Shown here in pieces: positions 60,871 through 64,000 of a DNA stretch of 64,000 nucleotides; position 1 is the first letter of the stretch, and every line of letters begins with the position of its first letter. This DNA is from Glycomyces luteolus (lineage in GTDB: Bacteria > Actinomycetota > Actinomycetes > Mycobacteriales > Micromonosporaceae): the NCBI RefSeq assembly GCF_027622875.1, contig NZ_JAPZVP010000007.1, positions 124,001-188,000 on the forward strand, in the 5' to 3' direction. A program made the position numbers and the translations under genes. The notes beneath the pieces were generated by a model. The model searched no databases. It was given only the letters and a program-made list of their open reading frames with translations, and was not told where the DNA came from.

Positions 60871-62891
60871 CGCAGGAATCCTTGCGGGTTGCCCGAGTCG
60901 ACGGGGATGTGGACGCCGGTGGTGAGGCCGAGGTCGGGGCCGACGAGCGCGTAGACGGCGTCGGCGACCGAGGACGGCAGCACCTCTTTCTTCAGGAGGG
61001 TGCGTCCGGCGTAGTACTTGCCGAGTTCGGATTCCTCGACGCCGTAGACGGCGGCGCGTTCGGCGCCCCAGCCGGAGGCGAAGATGCCGGAGCCGCGGAC
61101 GACGCCGTCGGGGTTGATGCCGTTGACGCGGATGCCGCGGCCCCCGAGTTCGGCGGCCAGGAGCCGGACCTGGTGGGCCTGGTCGGCTTTGGTGGCGGAG
61201 TACGCGATGTTGTTGGGGCCGGCGAACACCGAGTTCTTGGAGGCGATGTAGACGATGTCGCCGCCCATGCCTTGGGCGATCATGAGCCGGGCGCTCTCGC
61301 GGGAGACGAGGAAGGAACCCTTCGCCATCACATCGTGCTGGAGGTCCCAGTCCGCGGCGGTGGTCTCCAGCAGCGGCTTCGACAGCGACAGCCCGGCGTT
61401 GTTGACGATCAGGTCCACGCCGCCGAACGCGAGCGCCGCGGCGTTGATCGCGGCGGCGACGGCCGCCTCGTCGGTCACGTTGCAGGCCACGCCTACCGCG
61501 GTGTCGGCGTTCCCGATCTCGGCGGCGGCCGCCTGGGCCTTCTCGGCGTCGAGGTCGGCGATGACGACGCACGCGCCTTCGGCCGCGAGGCGTTCGGCGG
61601 TGGCCTTCCCGATGCCGCCGGCCGCGCCGGTCACGAACGCGATGCGCCCGGCGAGCGGCTTTGGCTTGGGGCGGCGCTTGAGTTTGGCCTCTTCGAGGTC
61701 CCAGTACTCGATGCGGAACTTCTCGGATTCATCGATCGGGGCGTATCGCGAGAGGGCTTCGGCGCCGCGCATCACGTTGATCGCGTTGACGTAGAACTCG
61801 CCGGCGACGCGCGCGGTCTGCTTGTCCGCCCCGAAGGAGAACATGCCCACGCCCGGGACGAGCACGATCGCCGGGTCCGCGCCGCGCATCGCGGGCGAGC
61901 CGGGTTCGGCGTACCGCTCGTAGTAGGCGGCGTAGTCCTCGCGGTAGGCGGCGTGCAGCTCCTGCAGTCGCTGGACCGTGGCCTCGATGGAGGCGGTCGG
62001 CGGGAGGTCGAGGACCAGGGGCCGGACCTTGGTGCGCAGGAAGTGGTCCGGACAGGACGTGCCGAGGGCCGCGAGCTCGGGCATCCGCGCCGAGGCGAGG
62101 AAGTCGAGGACGACCGGGTCGTCGGTGTAGTGCCCGACCTGGCGGTGGTCGGTGGAGGCGAGGCCGCGGATGACCGGCGCGAGCGCGGCGGCGCGCTCGG
62201 CGCGGGCCTCGGCGGCCAGCGGCTCGGCGACCCGCGCACCGAACGGGTCGGCCTTGCCGCGCTCGGCGATGAACGCCTCGCAGCCGCGGATGATCTCGAG
62301 CGAGTTCGCTTCGCACGCTTCGGAAGTGTCGCCCCAGGCGGTGATGCCGTGGCCGCCGAGGATGCAGCCGATGGCCTGCGGGTTCGCCGATTTGATCGCG
62401 GCGATGTCCAGGCCCAGCTGGAAACCGGGGCGGCGCCAGTCGACCCACACCACGCGGTCGCCGAAGCACTCCTTCGTCAACGCCGGACCGTCAGCGGCGG
62501 TCGCGAGCGCGATGCCCGAGTCGGGGTGCAGGTGGTCGACATGGCTCGCGTCGACCAGGCCGTGCATCGCCGTGTCGATCGACGGCGCGGCACCGCCGCG
62601 CCCGTGCAGGCAGTAGTCGAACCGCTCGACCATCGCGTCCTCGGCGTCGAGGCCCGGATAGGTGCCCGCCATGGCCCGCATCCGGTCCAGCCGCAGCACC
62701 GCGAGCCCCGACTCCGTCAGGGTCCCGAGGTCCCCGCCGGAGCCCTTGACCCACAGCAGCTCCACCGGCTCCCCGGTCACGGGGTCGGTCTCGGTCCCCT
62801 TCGCGGAAGTATTGCCGCCCGCGAAGTTCGTGTTCCGCTTGTCCGCACCCAGCCGGTTCGACCGGCCGATCAGATCCCCTACCGCACTCAT
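60867..62891 (-). CDS. rhaEW: Bifunctional rhamnulose-1-phosphate aldolase/lactaldehyde dehydrogenase
   Basis: 674 residues. The first 400 residues are a class II aldolase ('RNTNFAGGNTSAKG', 'LWVKGSGGDLGTL', 'HVDHLHPDSGIALATA' and 'LGGHGITAWGDTSEAC', with His for zinc). From about 418 a short-chain dehydrogenase follows: 'FVTGAAGGIGKATAERLAAEGACVV', 'NNAGLS', and 'YSATKADQAHQVRLLA' (Tyr-x3-Lys). It cleaves rhamnulose-1-phosphate to DHAP and L-lactaldehyde and oxidises the latter. Three bases after rhaI. ATG start. Confidence 0.95.
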   Translation of the reverse strand: MSAVGDLIGRSNRLGADKRNTNFAGGNTSAKGTETDPVTGEPVELLWVKGSGGDLGTLTESGLAVLRLDRMRAMAGTYPGLDAEDAMVERFDYCLHGRGGAAPSIDTAMHGLVDASHVDHLHPDSGIALATAADGPALTKECFGDRVVWVDWRRPGFQLGLDIAAIKSANPQAIGCILGGHGITAWGDTSEACEANSLEIIRGCEAFIAERGKADPFGARVAEPLAAEARAERAAALAPVIRGLASTDHRQVGHYTDDPVVLDFLASARMPELAALGTSCPDHFLRTKVRPLVLDLPPTASIEATVQRLQELHAAYREDYAAYYERYAEPGSPAMRGADPAIVLVPGVGMFSFGADKQTARVAGEFYVNAINVMRGAEALSRYAPIDESEKFRIEYWDLEEAKLKRRPKPKPLAGRIAFVTGAAGGIGKATAERLAAEGACVVIADLDAEKAQAAAAEIGNADTAVGVACNVTDEAAVAAAINAAALAFGGVDLIVNNAGLSLSKPLLETTAADWDLQHDVMAKGSFLVSRESARLMIAQGMGGDIVYIASKNSVFAGPNNIAYSATKADQAHQVRLLAAELGGRGIRVNGINPDGVVRGSGIFASGWGAERAAVYGVEESELGKYYAGRTLLKKEVLPSSVADAVYALVGPDLGLTTGVHIPVDSGNPQGFLR

Positions 62892-62894
62892 CGC

Positions 62895-64000
62895 TCAAGC
62901 CCCCCAGCCGGCGGCCTGGCCGCCCTGGCGGTCGGCCTTGATCTTCTCCGCATAACCCGAAGCGGCGTACGCGGCCATCGGATCCGCGTCAAGACCCTGT
63001 TCGCCGCGCAGCTCGGCCAGCAGGGAACGCACGTCCGTGTTGTAGGCGTCCATCAGGACCGCGTTGGCGCCCAGCACATCTCCGGCGGCCTGGGCCGCGC
63101 TCAGCGCGACGGTGTCGACGAGCAGCGCCTTCGCCGTCGCCTCCTGCACGTTCATCACCGACCGGATCTGACCCGGGATCTTCGGCTCGATGTTGTGGCA
63201 CTGGTCGAGCATGTAGGCGATCCCCGAATCCGGCCCCACCACGCCGCGCAGCGCCAGCTCGTGCATGATCCGGAACAGCTGGAACGGATCGGCCGAGCCG
63301 ACCATCAGATCGTCGTCGGCGTAGAACCGCGAGTTGAAGTCGAACCCGCCGAGCTTCCCTTCGCGCAGCAGCATCGCGACGATGAACTCGATGTTCGTGC
63401 CCGGCGCGTGGTGCCCGGTGTCGATCACGACCTGCGCCTTCGGGCCGAGCTTCAGGCAGTGCGCGTACGCCGTCCCCCAGTCGGGGACGTCCATCGTGTA
63501 GAACGACGGCTCGAACAGCTTGTACTCGAGCAGGAGGCGCTGGTGGTCGCCGAGCCGGGCGTAGACCTCGGCGAGGACCTCGGCGAGGCGGTCCTGGCGG
63601 TCGGCGATGGAGTCCTGGCCGGGGTAGTTGGTGCCGTCGGCGAACCAGAGTTTGAGGTCCGTGGAGCCGGTGGCGTCCATGATGTCGACGCATTCGAGGA
63701 GGTGCGCGGTGGCTTTGCGGCGGACGGCGGGGTCGGGGTGGCAGACCGAGCCGAGCATGTAGTCGTCGTCTTGGAAGGTGTTGGAGTTGATGGTGCCGAT
63801 CCGGATGCCGAGGTCGGCGGCGTGGGCGGCGAGCGCCTCGTAGTCGTCCACTTTGTCCCAGGGGATGTGGAGGGCGACGGATCCGGCGGCGCCGGTGTAC
63901 TGGTTGACCTGGGCGGCGTCGGCGAGTTTCTCGAAGGGGTCGCGGGGGACGCCGTGCTGGGCGAAGACCTTGAAGCGGGTGCCGGAGTTGCCGAACGCCC
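62895..64000 (-). CDS. rhaI: L-rhamnose isomerase, 5' end off the window
   Basis: At least 368 residues; the frame is open to the right edge, starting 'AFGNSGTRFKVFAQHGVPRDPFEKL'. Xylose-isomerase-like TIM barrel: 'VALHIPWDKVDDYEAL', 'IGTINSNTFQDDDYMLGSVCHPD', 'DLKLWFADGTNYPGQDSI', 'LLLEYKLFEPSFY', 'VVIDTGHHAPGTNIEF' and 'GGFDFNSRFYADDDL', with the Glu, Asp and His metal ligands. It is the RhaI type of actinobacteria and Pseudomonas, converting L-rhamnose to rhamnulose. A GTG at 63851 is internal, not the start. First visible gene of the rhamnose operon. Confidence 0.94.
   Translation of the reverse strand, partial: AFGNSGTRFKVFAQHGVPRDPFEKLADAAQVNQYTGAAGSVALHIPWDKVDDYEALAAHAADLGIRIGTINSNTFQDDDYMLGSVCHPDPAVRRKATAHLLECVDIMDATGSTDLKLWFADGTNYPGQDSIADRQDRLAEVLAEVYARLGDHQRLLLEYKLFEPSFYTMDVPDWGTAYAHCLKLGPKAQVVIDTGHHAPGTNIEFIVAMLLREGKLGGFDFNSRFYADDDLMVGSADPFQLFRIMHELALRGVVGPDSGIAYMLDQCHNIEPKIPGQIRSVMNVQEATAKALLVDTVALSAAQAAGDVLGANAVLMDAYNTDVRSLLAELRGEQGLDADPMAAYAASGYAEKIKADRQGGQAAGWGA

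Overview
The window is high-GC, gene-dense DNA from an actinomycete. Support: very strong GC3 codon bias; a mycothiol-dependent maleylpyruvate-isomerase-type protein; Tat and lipoprotein signals; a GarA FHA protein in the conserved actinobacterial block pgsA - gcvH - garA - BFN nuclease - merR - gcvP; iniA/iniC-like dynamins; many GTG and TTG starts. The genus cannot be fixed from this window. No rRNA, tRNA or CRISPR array was seen.

Layout. 1-5.9 kb: housekeeping and accessory genes (HTH protein running off the left edge, MDMPI-type enzyme, secreted HNH nuclease, TmrB-like ATPase, BNR-repeat protein with a MoaD-like partner, FKBP lipoprotein, rhomboid protease). 5.9-8.3 kb: a GntR/YtrA-type regulator coupled to an ABC ATPase and permease, closed by a strong bidirectional terminator. 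8.3-13 kb: a lower-GC, disturbed segment with a VOC protein, a methyltransferase, a NUDIX hydrolase, a broken IS5-like transposase, and two copies of a MITE-like element bracketing a secreted-protein gene. 13-21 kb: a zinc-finger/coiled-coil protein behind a very AT-rich palindromic promoter, DinB, methyltransferase, DoxX with a twin-palindrome operator, DUF1992, hemolysin III, a frameshifted cation/proton antiporter, a GT4 glycosyltransferase and a DUF6319 protein. 21-24 kb: two translationally coupled LuxR-type regulators. 24.3-28.9 kb: an operon of two dynamin-like GTPases, a membrane-anchored GrpE-like protein and a very acidic protein; a sulfite-oxidase-like membrane protein and a membrane J-domain protein follow. 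32-36.3 kb: a NRPS-independent siderophore locus with one NIS synthetase and one NIS synthetase fused to a PLP decarboxylase. 36-41 kb: TPR-like protein, MarR/cupin divergent pair, SnoaL-like protein, cis-prenyltransferase, a G/C homopolymer tract, and a TipA-type MerR regulator with a textbook 19-bp-spacer promoter. 41-45.4 kb: sdhCAB divergent from a LysR regulator. 45.5-49.3 kb: ankyrin protein, small conserved protein, PabB, and a substrate-binding/VWA protein. 49.3-55.2 kb: glycine cleavage block with a glycine riboswitch in front of gcvP. 55.5-64 kb: a sugar ABC transporter (without ATPase) next to rhaB, rhaEW and rhaI, i.e. L-rhamnose uptake and catabolism.

How the parts work together. 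The rhamnose block gives import, isomerisation, phosphorylation, aldol cleavage and lactaldehyde oxidation, with the transport ATPase presumably supplied elsewhere. GcvP and GcvH are two of the four glycine cleavage proteins; gcvT and lpd are outside the window. GarA lies in the same block and is known in mycobacteria as a regulator of the 2-oxoglutarate node. The least understood units are the dynamin/GrpE-like/acidic operon and the fused siderophore enzyme.
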